Below, piece by piece: positions 27,413 to 35,813 of a stretch of 64,000 nt of DNA; position 1 is the first letter of the stretch; each line of letters starts with the position of its first letter. Under the pieces are notes generated by a model, which worked only from the letters and a program-made list of their open reading frames with translations, made no database searches and had not been told where the DNA came from. Source of the stretch: Streptococcus parasanguinis (lineage in GTDB: Bacteria; Bacillota; Bacilli; Lactobacillales; Streptococcaceae); NCBI RefSeq assembly GCF_032163505.1, contig NZ_CP134147.1, forward strand, positions 1,020,501 to 1,084,500, written 5' to 3'. The position numbers and the translations under genes were made by a program.

Positions 27413-28690
27413 ATGAAAAAAATTAAAATCGATGTGGTAGCTGTTCCCTTGAGTGGGCATCTGTACCCAACTTTAAATCTCGTTAAACCCTTATTAGATG
27501 ATCCAACTATGGAAATCCGAGTTTTCACGGGTCCTCAGAAAAAAGCCGTCGCAGAAAGTCTCGGCTTCACGGTCGTTCCGATTCTAGAGGACAAAGTAGA
27601 AGAATTTGAACGTGTGGCTAATAACGATAAAAAATACAATCTCTTTTCAGCTTATCGGCAATTGTCTAGGAGTCTTGATTTGATTAATCATGTATCGGAT
27701 CAATTGCTAGAGGAGTGGCGTGTCAACCGTCCAGATATTGTCATTGCTGACTTTATCACTCTATCAGCAGGCTTTGTGGCAGAAGAGTTGGAAATTCCTT
27801 GGATTACCACCATGGCAACCCAATTTGCAATCGAAACTCCTTATGGTCCTCCTTGCTTCTTCGGAGGGATGGGAATCGCGCGCACGAAGAAGGAAGAGAA
27901 GATCCAAGCACTATGCCGTAAACTCACGCGCATTGGAAAATACTGTGGGGCTTTCCTCTTACGCAAACGCTTAAAACGTTACAATTTCAAGTTGTACAAT
28001 CAAAATGGAGTGGAGACCATCTACTCTCCTTATGCCATCTTTGGAATTGGTATGATGGAGCTAGAGTTGAAGACACATTTCCCTCATCAATATGCGTGGC
28101 TTGGCCCTTTGGGGACTTCTCTTGAAAAAGCAGAAGATTATCCTTTAGACATCAGTTCTTACGAGGACAAGACGAAGGTACTCGTGACATGTGGAACCCA
28201 GTTGCCTTGGGCAAAGGAGAATTTGCTAGAACAAACCAAGCAGTTGGCCAAAGAGCATCCAGAATGTCACTTTTTCGTCACCTTAGGAGATGGGGCAAAA
28301 GACTTTTCTGAAGAAGATGTAGCACCAAATGTGACGCTCGTCTCTTATCTGCCTTACAAAGAATATATTCCGCAGATGGACTATGTCATTCACCATGGAG
28401 GAGCTGGAATCTTTTATCAGTGTATCGAATTTAAAAAACCAGCCTTGATCTTGCCACATGATTATGACCAATTTGACTATGCGATTCGAGGAGTAGAAGC
28501 AGGAATTGCCTTTCAAGCTCATCGCAATCGCACCGAAGAGATTCAAGCAGGTTTTAATGCCCTATTAGAAAAAGAATCTTGGGAAAAGTTAGAAAGACTA
28601 AACAAACTTTCAAAAACCTACAAGCCGTTGGATACCTTGGAGTTTGAAATTCAACGATTATTAAGACGTGGAACGGATGGGAAACTATGA
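27413..28690 (+). CDS. Glycosyltransferase of the MGT/UGT (GT1) type
   Basis: 425 residues, GT-B fold without signal or membrane segments. The N-terminal half begins VVAVPLSGHLYPTLNL (His16 is the usual catalytic base position), and the C-terminal donor-binding motif is HHGGAGIFYQ at 327-336 followed by LPHDYDQFDYA (347-357), the D/Q pair that normally contacts the sugar of a UDP-sugar. The acceptor is unknown; relatives glycosylate macrolides, lipids and flavonoids. It overlaps the next gene by 4 bases (ATGA) and leads the five-gene operon. Confidence 0.88.
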   Translation: MKKIKIDVVAVPLSGHLYPTLNLVKPLLDDPTMEIRVFTGPQKKAVAESLGFTVVPILEDKVEEFERVANNDKKYNLFSAYRQLSRSLDLINHVSDQLLEEWRVNRPDIVIADFITLSAGFVAEELEIPWITTMATQFAIETPYGPPCFFGGMGIARTKKEEKIQALCRKLTRIGKYCGAFLLRKRLKRYNFKLYNQNGVETIYSPYAIFGIGMMELELKTHFPHQYAWLGPLGTSLEKAEDYPLDISSYEDKTKVLVTCGTQLPWAKENLLEQTKQLAKEHPECHFFVTLGDGAKDFSEEDVAPNVTLVSYLPYKEYIPQMDYVIHHGGAGIFYQCIEFKKPALILPHDYDQFDYAIRGVEAGIAFQAHRNRTEEIQAGFNALLEKESWEKLERLNKLSKTYKPLDTLEFEIQRLLRRGTDGKL

Positions 28691-29664
28691 AAATACTTGT
28701 AACAGGTGCGACTGGCTTCCTTGGAAAATATGTGATCGATGAGTTGTTGGCTCACGATTATACCATTGTAGCTTTTGGCCGAAACGAAAAAAATGGGAAA
28801 GCTCTGGAAAATGATCGCGTCCAATTTATCAAAGGGGATTTGAGCTCTATTGAGGAATTAAGACAAGCCTTTCAGTCTGTTGATGCTGTTGTTCATGCAG
28901 GAGCTTTATCTTCCGCCTGGGGACCTTGGAAGGCCTTCTATCAGGCGAATGTAGTTGGTACTAAAAATGTCCTTGAATTGTGTCGTGAATATGCGGTAAA
29001 ACGCTTGGTTTACGTTTCTTCTCCTAGTATTTACGCAGCTGGAAAAGATCAATTAAACATCAAGGAAAGTGATGCTCCAAAAGAAAATCACCTCAACAAT
29101 TACATCCGAAGTAAATTGGCGTCTGAAAAACTTTTTTCTGACTATTCAGATGTGCCAAGTATCATCTTGCGTCCTAGAGGATTATTTGGTGTGGGGGATA
29201 CCAGTATTTTGCCTCGTGTCTTACGCCTCAGTCGAAAAATTGGAATTCCTTTGATTCGAGGAGGAGAGCAGCTCATGGATATGACCTGTGTGGAAAATGT
29301 TGCCCTAGCCATTCGCTTGGCTCTGGAAGCAAAAGAAGCACACGGGCAGGTTTATAATATTACAAATGGGGAACCAAAGACCTTTAAGTATTTGATCGAA
29401 ACCACACTAAAGGGATTGGGAGAGCCGATTCGCTATCGGAAAATTCCGGCAGGTCTTGTAGCAGGTGCGGCCTATAGCCTTGAAGGAGTGTATCGATTAT
29501 TCCATCTGAAAACTGAACCTCCATTGACTCGCTATACCTATTATCTCCTTCGATATAGCCAAACCCTCGATATTCAAAAGGCCCAAACCGAACTTGGCTA
29601 CTATCCAAAAATGACCATTGAAGAAGGGATTGACAACTATGTCCACCATGATCAAGCGCATTGA
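28687..29664 (+). CDS. NAD(P)-dependent 3-beta-HSD-like reductase/epimerase (SDR)
   Basis: 325 residues. Extended short-chain dehydrogenase with the dinucleotide loop GATGFLG (7-13), the VSSPSIYA segment (110-117) and the catalytic Tyr139/Lys143 in NNYIRSK. The SSPS signature is shared with the 3-beta-hydroxysteroid dehydrogenase group, which includes OleD, the reductase of bacterial long-chain olefin synthesis. With the ketoacyl synthase and adenylating enzyme downstream, reduction of a beta-keto acyl product is the most attractive role (inference). Confidence 0.85.
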   Translation: MKILVTGATGFLGKYVIDELLAHDYTIVAFGRNEKNGKALENDRVQFIKGDLSSIEELRQAFQSVDAVVHAGALSSAWGPWKAFYQANVVGTKNVLELCREYAVKRLVYVSSPSIYAAGKDQLNIKESDAPKENHLNNYIRSKLASEKLFSDYSDVPSIILRPRGLFGVGDTSILPRVLRLSRKIGIPLIRGGEQLMDMTCVENVALAIRLALEAKEAHGQVYNITNGEPKTFKYLIETTLKGLGEPIRYRKIPAGLVAGAAYSLEGVYRLFHLKTEPPLTRYTYYLLRYSQTLDIQKAQTELGYYPKMTIEEGIDNYVHHDQAH

Positions 29665-30466
29665 TTATTTTCCAGCAGGCTATTGCAGTAGTCATTCCGG
29701 TCTCTTATTCAAAGGGATTCCGAATGAAAAAATGCAATTTCCAGCAAGTGTCTTTTTGATTCACCACCGTGAAAAAGGCTATATTTTGTACGATACCGGT
29801 TATCACTACGAGATTAAGGAAAAAGCTCGGTATTTTTGGTACCGTCTAGCCACCCCAATGCAGATGAAAAAAGAAGACCAGATCGATTATTTATTGCAAG
29901 AGCGTGGGATTGATCCAGCAGAAATTACTTATGTGATTCTTTCTCATTTGCACCCTGATCATCTCGGTGGAGCAGCCCTTTTTCCAAATGCTCATTTCTT
30001 TGTCAGTCAGGAAGTCTATGAGGTGTACCAAAAACCGAAATTTAAAGATCTAATTTTTAAAGAGTTTTTGCCAGATGATTTCAAAGATCGGGTAACTTGT
30101 CTCAAAGCAGATCAAAGGCATCCTGCTTTCCCCTATCGCCCGACCGCGGATCTTTTTGGAGATGGGAGCATCCTTGTTTCGTCCATCGATGGACATGCGA
30201 GAGGGCAAGGTTGTCTTTATCTGGATGAGCTCAAGCTCTTTATTGGGGCGGATCTTTCTTGGGGAGTAGACCTCTTGCCTTTCACACGGCAAATGCGTCT
30301 CATTCCTTCCTTGGTTCAGGATGATAAGAAGGCTTATTTAAAAGGAGCTGATTTGATGGAAACACTCTTGCAAGATGGTATTCAAGTTGTGGTTAGCCAC
30401 GACCCGCAAGAACGGATTGAAAGGATTTTAAATGAAAAAAACAGTCTTTCTAAAAACCTTTATTGA
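29639..30466 (+). CDS. Metallo-beta-lactamase-fold hydrolase
   Basis: 275 residues. Zinc-binding HxHxDH is HLHPDH at 103-108, followed by further histidines in DGHARGQG and SHDPQ and an acidic residue in GADLSW, so both metals can be bound. It resembles the lactonase-like branch (N-acyl homoserine lactonase type). I choose ATG 29639 with AAGAAGGG 10 bases upstream; an in-frame ATG at 29648 is an alternative. It overlaps the SDR gene by 26 bases and the next gene by 35, so the operon is tightly packed. In the cluster it could open a lactone or release an acyl thioester (inference). Confidence 0.85.
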   Translation: MSTMIKRIDYFPAGYCSSHSGLLFKGIPNEKMQFPASVFLIHHREKGYILYDTGYHYEIKEKARYFWYRLATPMQMKKEDQIDYLLQERGIDPAEITYVILSHLHPDHLGGAALFPNAHFFVSQEVYEVYQKPKFKDLIFKEFLPDDFKDRVTCLKADQRHPAFPYRPTADLFGDGSILVSSIDGHARGQGCLYLDELKLFIGADLSWGVDLLPFTRQMRLIPSLVQDDKKAYLKGADLMETLLQDGIQVVVSHDPQERIERILNEKNSLSKNLY

Positions 30467-31697
30467 AACTAGATGGTGCCATCGATTCCGTTCAAAAGAG
30501 GCCTTGAAGCGATACCAAGATAAACAATTGGCACGCTACCATGCATTTATCACTTCTCAATCCCCCTATTTTCAAACCCATTCTCCCGAATCCTTTGGAA
30601 CCATGGATAAATCGTTTATGATGACACATTTCAATGAACTCAATACCCTAGGGGTGGATCGAGATCAGGCTTTAGAAATGGCGATTCGCGGAGAACAGAC
30701 GCGAGATTTTACTGAGATGAATGGAGAAGTAGCAGTAGGCTTGTCTTCTGGGACTTCAGGCCACCGAGGAGTTTTTGTCACCACAGAAAAAGAAAGAAGT
30801 ATGTGGGCTGCAGCGATTCTAGCCAAGATGCTACCGAAAGGAAAACTGTTTGGTCATCGCATTGCCTTTTTCTTACGAGCGGACAATGAACTCTATCAAA
30901 CCATTAATTCAGGCCTTATTCGCTTGGAATATTTTGATATTTTCAAGGATAGCAAGGAGCATTTAGAGCGCCTCAAAGACTATCAACCAACCATTGTGGT
31001 TGCACCAGCTTCAACCTTGATTGAGTTGGCTAACTTTGTCAGCAATCAGCAACTTGCGATCCAACCCGTCAAGGTTGTCTCTGTCGCAGAGATCCTAGAA
31101 GATCGAGATGCACAGACCATCGCCAAAGCTTTTCAACTAGACAAGGTTGATCAGGTCTACCAAGCGACAGAAGGGTTTTTAGCTTGTACCTGTTCAGAAG
31201 GCAATCTACATCTCAACGAAGATATTTTGTATGTCGAAAAAGAGTATCTAGATGATAACCGCTTTTATCCGATTATTACGGATTTCAAACGAACGAGCCA
31301 ACCCATCTATCGCTACCGCCTCAATGATATTTTGGTGGAAGAAAAGTCCCCTTGCCCTTGTGGTTCCGTCTTTACTCGAATCGCAAAGATTGAAGGACGA
31401 TCGGACGATATCTTCTATTTCAAAAAAGAAGATGGCAGCAGCCAGATGATCTATCCGGATTTTATTCGCCGGTGCATTTTATTCGTCGAAAATATTCAGG
31501 ACTATCAAGTAACTCAGTTGGCAGATGGATCCATTACCATTGCCTTGAGTCACCGGACAGAGTCTATGGAGCAAGCAATCTTTGCTCAATTTGAACTCTT
31601 AGCTCAGCAAAAACAATTCATTCTCCCAAGTATTCAATTTATCGATTACCAATGGGACCCAACACGTAAATTAAAACGTGTTCAACGACTTCAATAA
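30432..31697 (+). CDS. Adenylate-forming enzyme, F390 synthetase/CoA-ligase-like
   Basis: 421 residues, related to coenzyme F390 synthetase and phenylacetate-CoA ligase. The phosphate-binding loop is GLSSGTSGHRG (103-113); YRYRLNDIL and the following CPCG (about residues 312-315) and KIEGRSDDIFYF form the second half of the active site. It should activate a carboxylate as an acyl-AMP. Streptococci make no F420, so the F390 name is only a family label. In the cluster it is the counterpart of OleC, which adenylates a beta-hydroxy acid to form a beta-lactone, although it belongs to a different branch. Confidence 0.82.
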   Translation: MKKTVFLKTFIETRWCHRFRSKEALKRYQDKQLARYHAFITSQSPYFQTHSPESFGTMDKSFMMTHFNELNTLGVDRDQALEMAIRGEQTRDFTEMNGEVAVGLSSGTSGHRGVFVTTEKERSMWAAAILAKMLPKGKLFGHRIAFFLRADNELYQTINSGLIRLEYFDIFKDSKEHLERLKDYQPTIVVAPASTLIELANFVSNQQLAIQPVKVVSVAEILEDRDAQTIAKAFQLDKVDQVYQATEGFLACTCSEGNLHLNEDILYVEKEYLDDNRFYPIITDFKRTSQPIYRYRLNDILVEEKSPCPCGSVFTRIAKIEGRSDDIFYFKKEDGSSQMIYPDFIRRCILFVENIQDYQVTQLADGSITIALSHRTESMEQAIFAQFELLAQQKQFILPSIQFIDYQWDPTRKLKRVQRLQ

Positions 31698-31709
31698 AAG
31701 GAGAATCCT

Positions 31710-32654
31710 ATGACTACTGTAAAAAGACATTTGCAAATTAAAGGCTATGGAACAGCGCTTCCAGCTCATACAGTGACTTTCAAAGACCAGACTCGTTACC
31801 GCGTGAAAGAAGGAGAAGAAACACAGATTGATCTTGCAGCCCGTGCGATCGAAGCTGCTTTAAACCATGCGGGTCTTGAAATGGCAGACATCGACTGCCT
31901 GGTTTCGGCTAGTGCAGTTGGTGTTCAGCCCATCCCTTGTACAGCTGCTTTGATCCATGAGCGCGTGGCCAAGGGACTGACGATTCCTGCCATGGATATC
32001 AATACTACCTGTACCAGTTTTGTATCTGCTTTAAGCACCGTTTCTTATCTGATTGAAGGTGGAGAATACCAACGGGTGCTGATTGTATCCAGTGAAGTAG
32101 GGAGCCTAGGGCTGAATCCTAAACAAAAAGAAAGCTTTGAATTGTTTAGTGATGGAGCTGCAGCCTTTATTTTTGAAGCAACAAAGGAAGATAAAGGAAT
32201 CATTGCCAGTATGCAACGTACCTGGTCTGAGGGAGCCCATGACACCGAAATTCGTGGTGGTTTGACAGCTTATCATCCGAAATTATACTCTGAAGCAACC
32301 AAGACTGATTTCATGTTTGATATGAAAGGGAAGAAGATCCTTTTACTTTCTGCCCGTGTTATTCCAGAAATGTTCCAAGAATTCCAAGAGAAATCAGGCA
32401 TTTCTAAAGATGCTGTAGACTATATTATTCCTCACCAAGCAAGTCGCGCCTTACCACTTGTCATGGACAAATTAGGCGTCGGCAAAGACAAGTACCTCAA
32501 TATTGTCAGTGATTATGGAAATATGGTTTCGGTAGCCGTACCTTTCGGACTAGCCTATGCACTGGATCATGGCTATGTGAAGGAAGGAGATACCATCTTC
32601 TTGATGGGAACTGCAGCAGGGATGACGGTCAATATGTTGGCACTGAAACTTTAA
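31710..32654 (+). CDS. 3-oxoacyl-ACP synthase III-like ketosynthase
   Basis: 314 residues. Thiolase-fold condensing enzyme with the FabH triad: Cys101 (NTTCTSF), His242 (IIPHQAS) and Asn271 (DYGNMVS). It is not inside a fab operon. The N-terminal KGYGTALPAHTVTF and the pairing with an SDR, an adenylating enzyme and a hydrolase suggest a secondary-metabolism ketosynthase such as OleA or a starter-unit enzyme rather than the housekeeping FabH. AAAGGAG is 6 bases before ATG. A terminator follows, ending the five-gene unit. Confidence 0.88.
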   Translation: MTTVKRHLQIKGYGTALPAHTVTFKDQTRYRVKEGEETQIDLAARAIEAALNHAGLEMADIDCLVSASAVGVQPIPCTAALIHERVAKGLTIPAMDINTTCTSFVSALSTVSYLIEGGEYQRVLIVSSEVGSLGLNPKQKESFELFSDGAAAFIFEATKEDKGIIASMQRTWSEGAHDTEIRGGLTAYHPKLYSEATKTDFMFDMKGKKILLLSARVIPEMFQEFQEKSGISKDAVDYIIPHQASRALPLVMDKLGVGKDKYLNIVSDYGNMVSVAVPFGLAYALDHGYVKEGDTIFLMGTAAGMTVNMLALKL

Positions 32655-32693
32655 TGATGAATCCTCTTATTTCAAGCTCAAAAAGCATCAAGT

Positions 32694-32719
32694 CCCGCTA
32701 GTCTTTAGCGGGCTTTTTT
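32694..32719 (+). terminator. Terminator of the biosynthetic cluster
   Basis: Perfect 7-bp stem CCCGCTA / TAGCGGG with loop GTCTT, then C and six T. Confidence 0.92.
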
Positions 32720-32727
32720 GATATAAT
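32719..32727 (+). promoter_or_regulatory. Extended -10 promoter of ylxM, overlapping the terminator T-run
   Basis: TGA then perfect TATAAT (32722-32727). RNA would begin at about 32734-32735, on the ATG of ylxM itself. Confidence 0.6.
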
Positions 32728-32734
32728 GAAAGGT

Positions 32735-33067
32735 ATGGAAATTGAGAAAACCAACCGAATGAATGCGCTCTTTGAGTTTTATGCAGCGCTCTTGACGGAC
32801 AAGCAGATGAATTATATCGAGCTCTATTACGCAGATGACTACAGCTTGGCTGAAATTGCAGAAGAGTTTGGAGTGAGCCGTCAGGCGGTCTATGACAATA
32901 TTAAACGTACAGAAAAGATTTTGGAAGACTACGAAATGAAACTCCATATGTATTCCGATTACATTGTTCGTAGTCAGATTTTTGATCAGATTTTAGAACG
33001 CTATCCGGAAGATACTTTTCTACAAGAGCAGGTTGAAATTTTATCAAGCATTGACAATCGAGAGTGA
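32735..33067 (+). CDS. ylxM: YlxM, SRP-associated helix-turn-helix protein
   Basis: 110 residues from ATG 32735 ([16 protein letters not shown]). Sigma-70 region-4-like helix-turn-helix ([28 protein letters not shown], about 28-55). YlxM is linked to ffh in Firmicutes and is reported to assist the signal recognition particle. The ATG at 32726 is part of the -10 box and is unlikely. There is no proper ribosome site at the right distance for 32735, so a leaderless message is likely. Confidence 0.93.
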   Translation: MEIEKTNRMNALFEFYAALLTDKQMNYIELYYADDYSLAEIAEEFGVSRQAVYDNIKRTEKILEDYEMKLHMYSDYIVRSQIFDQILERYPEDTFLQEQVEILSSIDNRE

Positions 33068-33069
33068 TT

Positions 33070-33285
33070 ATGGGCAGTCTCGTCATTTATCAAGGAATAC
33101 CTTGCAAACTATTAGTCGCAGAGGAAGTATTTCCTACTCGACTACAGATTATCTCGCCCAATGATATCTCCCAAGCTATGCGAATAGGTTTTAGCTGTTG
33201 GGGATATCCAAATGAAATCATGAAAGAAGTCACACCCGAAGAACTAGAATGTTTGCAACATTTCGGACGATTTCCACTGAATTGA
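33070..33285 (+). CDS. Small conserved-looking hypothetical protein between ylxM and ffh
   Basis: 71 residues (MGSLVIYQGIPCKLLVAEEV...). It starts 3 bases after ylxM and ends 17 bases before ffh, so it is in the same transcript. A GTG at 33064 overlapping the ylxM stop is an alternative start. It is beta-rich at the start with a small helical end; no motif is recognised. Tight packing suggests a real gene. Confidence 0.65.
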   Translation: MGSLVIYQGIPCKLLVAEEVFPTRLQIISPNDISQAMRIGFSCWGYPNEIMKEVTPEELECLQHFGRFPLN

Positions 33286-33302
33286 AAAAATAGGAGAAAA
33301 TA

Positions 33303-34874
33303 ATGGCATTTGAAAGTTTAACCGAACGTTTACAAAACGTCTTTAAAAATCTTCGTAAGAAAGGGAAAATCTCTGAAGCAGATGTCCAAGAAGCGACCAA
33401 AGAGATTCGTCTAGCCCTCTTAGAGGCCGACGTTGCCCTTCCTGTTGTAAAAGACTTCATCAAACGGGTCCGCGAGCGAGCTGTAGGTCATGAAGTCATC
33501 GAAACCTTGAACCCTGCCCAACAAATCGTGAAGATTGTCGATGAAGAATTGACAGCGATTTTGGGTTCAGAAACAGCAGAAATTATCAAATCTCCAAAGA
33601 TTCCAACCATTATCATGATGGTCGGTCTTCAAGGGGCTGGTAAAACAACTTTTGCTGGGAAATTAGCTAACAAATTAGTCAAGGAAGAAAAAGCGCGTCC
33701 TTTGATGATTGCGGCCGATATTTATCGTCCAGCGGCCATCGACCAGTTGAAGACCCTTGGTCAACAGATCAATGTCCCTGTCTTCTCACTTGGTACAGAA
33801 GTCCCTGCAGTAGAGATCGTTCGCCAAGGTTTGGAGCAGGCAAGAGCCAATCACAATGACTATGTCTTGATCGATACGGCTGGTCGTCTGCAAATCGACG
33901 AAAAACTCATGGGCGAGTTGCGCGACGTCAAAGCCCTTGCCGAGCCAAACGAAATCCTCTTGGTTGTCGATGCCATGATTGGTCAAGAGGCAGCCAATGT
34001 GGCGCGTGAGTTCAATGAACAACTCGAAGTAACTGGGGTCATCTTGACCAAGATCGATGGGGATACCCGTGGTGGTGCGGCCCTTTCTGTCCGTCAGATT
34101 ACTGGGAAGCCAATCAAATTCACTGGTACTGGTGAAAAAATCACTGATATCGAAACCTTCCACCCAGACCGTATGTCTGGTCGGATCCTCGGTATGGGGG
34201 ATATGCTGACGTTGATCGAGAAGGCTTCTCAAGAATACGATGAGAAACGTTCGCTTGAACTCGCTGAGAAGATGCGAGAAAACACCTTTGATTTCAACGA
34301 CTTCATCGATCAGTTAGACCAAGTCCAAAACATGGGACCAATGGAAGACCTGCTCAAGATGCTTCCAGGCATGGCCAATAACCCAGCCATGAAGAACCTC
34401 AAGGTCGATGAACGAGAAATTGCTCGCAAACGTGCGATCGTATCATCCATGACACCAGCTGAACGGGAAAATCCAGATTTGTTAAATCCAAGCCGTCGTC
34501 GTCGGATTGCGGCTGGTTCAGGAAACAGCTTTGTCGAAGTCAATAAATTCATCAAGGACTTTAACCAAGCCAAACAGATGATGCAAGGCGTCCTCTCTGG
34601 CGATATGAACAAGATGATGAAACAAATGGGGCTCAATCCAAATAACATGCCGAAGAATATGCCTGGTGGCACGCCTGATATGTCTGCCCTCGAAGGCATG
34701 ATGGGACAAGGTGGCATGCCTGACTTGTCAGCTCTTGGCGGAGGCGCTGGAATGCCTGACATGAGCCAAATGTTTGGCGGTGGTCTCAAAGGAAAAGCCG
34801 GTGAATTTATGATGAAACGGGCGATGAACAAGATGGCCAAACAAATGCGCAAAAATAAGAAAAAACGGAAATAA
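33303..34874 (+). CDS. ffh: Signal recognition particle protein Ffh (SRP54)
   Basis: 523 residues. N domain, then G domain with GLQGAGKTT (about 107-115), DTAGRLQIDE and TKIDGDTRGG, and a methionine-rich M domain (from about residue 300) that binds SRP RNA and signal peptides. The C-terminus has an extended Gly/Met repeat (GGMPDLSALGGGAGMPDMS) and a basic end. Targets nascent membrane proteins to SecYEG. AGGAG precedes ATG. Confidence 0.97.
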   Translation: MAFESLTERLQNVFKNLRKKGKISEADVQEATKEIRLALLEADVALPVVKDFIKRVRERAVGHEVIETLNPAQQIVKIVDEELTAILGSETAEIIKSPKIPTIIMMVGLQGAGKTTFAGKLANKLVKEEKARPLMIAADIYRPAAIDQLKTLGQQINVPVFSLGTEVPAVEIVRQGLEQARANHNDYVLIDTAGRLQIDEKLMGELRDVKALAEPNEILLVVDAMIGQEAANVAREFNEQLEVTGVILTKIDGDTRGGAALSVRQITGKPIKFTGTGEKITDIETFHPDRMSGRILGMGDMLTLIEKASQEYDEKRSLELAEKMRENTFDFNDFIDQLDQVQNMGPMEDLLKMLPGMANNPAMKNLKVDEREIARKRAIVSSMTPAERENPDLLNPSRRRRIAAGSGNSFVEVNKFIKDFNQAKQMMQGVLSGDMNKMMKQMGLNPNNMPKNMPGGTPDMSALEGMMGQGGMPDLSALGGGAGMPDMSQMFGGGLKGKAGEFMMKRAMNKMAKQMRKNKKKRK

Positions 34875-34890
34875 TCGTTTCTAATAAGGG

Positions 34891-34919
34891 CCTGGAACAC
34901 ACTGTTCTGGGTTCTTTTA
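34891..34919 (+). terminator. Probable terminator after ffh
   Basis: CCTGGAACA (34891-34899) with TGTTCTGGG (34903-34911), 9 bp with two G-U pairs, then a mixed T-rich tail. Confidence 0.6.
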
Positions 34920-34940
34920 GAAACTACTACTAGAGGAAAC

Positions 34941-35708
34941 ATGTTAAAAAAACTATTTCAACAACTCATTCGTTTCTTTGCAAGATTGTTTTCTTCGCAC
35001 AGCAAGCCCTTTGAATTCCCAAAAGGGTCGAAGAAACCACCGATTAGACCAATCATCTTTGTACCTGGGAGTTCAGCCAGTATACAGCGATTCAACGGAA
35101 CCATTCGCATGCTCCATCGCTTTTCTAGAAAAAAGCAGAGTCTCTTAAAAATAAAAGTCAACAAAGATGATTCTATAGAGATGGAAGGAAGACTAAATAC
35201 AAAAGAGCCGAATCCGATGATTGTGATTGGCTTTGAGAACAATCGAGATGGCTACAGCAATATCAAGCAGCAAATCGAATCCCTTAAGATAGCTCTAACC
35301 TACCTTCTTGATCACTATCATTTTACAGACTTCAAGGCAGTAGGGCATTCTAATGGTGGACTGGTTTTGACTGGTTTATTGGAAAGTGGCTTTTTAGAGA
35401 AAAAGAAGGTAACCGTAACCAAGTTGGCTATTATTGGAAGTCCTTACCGTTTCAATCAAGAGATGTATGACGATTTTCAAACATGGAAGCATCGTCTGGG
35501 AAAAGAAGTAGAAGTTCTTAATTTTGTTGGTAGCTTTGCTGGAAAATCAGATGGCATCGTTCCTCTCTCTAGTGCACAAGCAGCACAATCTATTTTTGAC
35601 AATCAGGCCTATACAGAAGTGAATTTAAACGGTCGCAACGCTCATCATTCAGCTTTACCCACTAATCCAGATCTAGTGAAACAATTAAGTCTATTTTTGA
35701 ATCTATAG
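34941..35708 (+). CDS. DUF915-type alpha/beta hydrolase
   Basis: 255 residues with a basic, weakly hydrophobic N-terminus (MLKKLFQQLIRFFARLF), possibly a membrane anchor. Nucleophile elbow GHSNGG (Ser near residue 136), oxyanion segment FVPGSSAS, likely Asp in GKSDGIVPL and His in NAHHSAL. This matches the DUF915 group of cell-surface hydrolases in lactic acid bacteria. Substrate unknown. Confidence 0.82.
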   Translation: MLKKLFQQLIRFFARLFSSHSKPFEFPKGSKKPPIRPIIFVPGSSASIQRFNGTIRMLHRFSRKKQSLLKIKVNKDDSIEMEGRLNTKEPNPMIVIGFENNRDGYSNIKQQIESLKIALTYLLDHYHFTDFKAVGHSNGGLVLTGLLESGFLEKKKVTVTKLAIIGSPYRFNQEMYDDFQTWKHRLGKEVEVLNFVGSFAGKSDGIVPLSSAQAAQSIFDNQAYTEVNLNGRNAHHSALPTNPDLVKQLSLFLNL

Positions 35709-35709
35709 C

Positions 35710-35741
35710 AAAATTACATAATTTCGGTTATGTAATTTTTG
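35710..35741 (+). terminator. Terminator after the DUF915 gene
   Basis: AAAATTACATAA pairs perfectly with TTATGTAATTTT around TTTCGG, followed by T. Confidence 0.9.
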
Positions 35742-35749
35742 TTTGTCTC

Positions 35750-35794
35750 TTGCAACCCTTAAGTAAATATGGTACATTTTTGGTAGCGATTACA
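35750..35794 (+). promoter_or_regulatory. Promoter and cre site of the acetyl esterase gene
   Basis: TTGCAA (35750-35755), 17 bases, TACATT (35773-35778) with TGG before it. TGGTAGCGATTACA (35781-35794) matches the CcpA cre consensus TGWNANCGNTNWCA at all but the third position and overlaps the expected transcription start, so repression on preferred sugars is expected. Confidence 0.75.
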
Positions 35795-35813
35795 CATACC
35801 TAAGGAGGATTTT

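Noticed and set aside
30432..31697. Adenylating enzyme as a true coenzyme F390 synthetase
   Set aside because: F390 comes from methanogen coenzyme F420, which streptococci do not make; only the fold is shared.
34310..34942. 210-codon minus-strand frame opposite ffh
   Set aside because: Antisense to the methionine-rich M domain of ffh; composition is a by-product of that gene.
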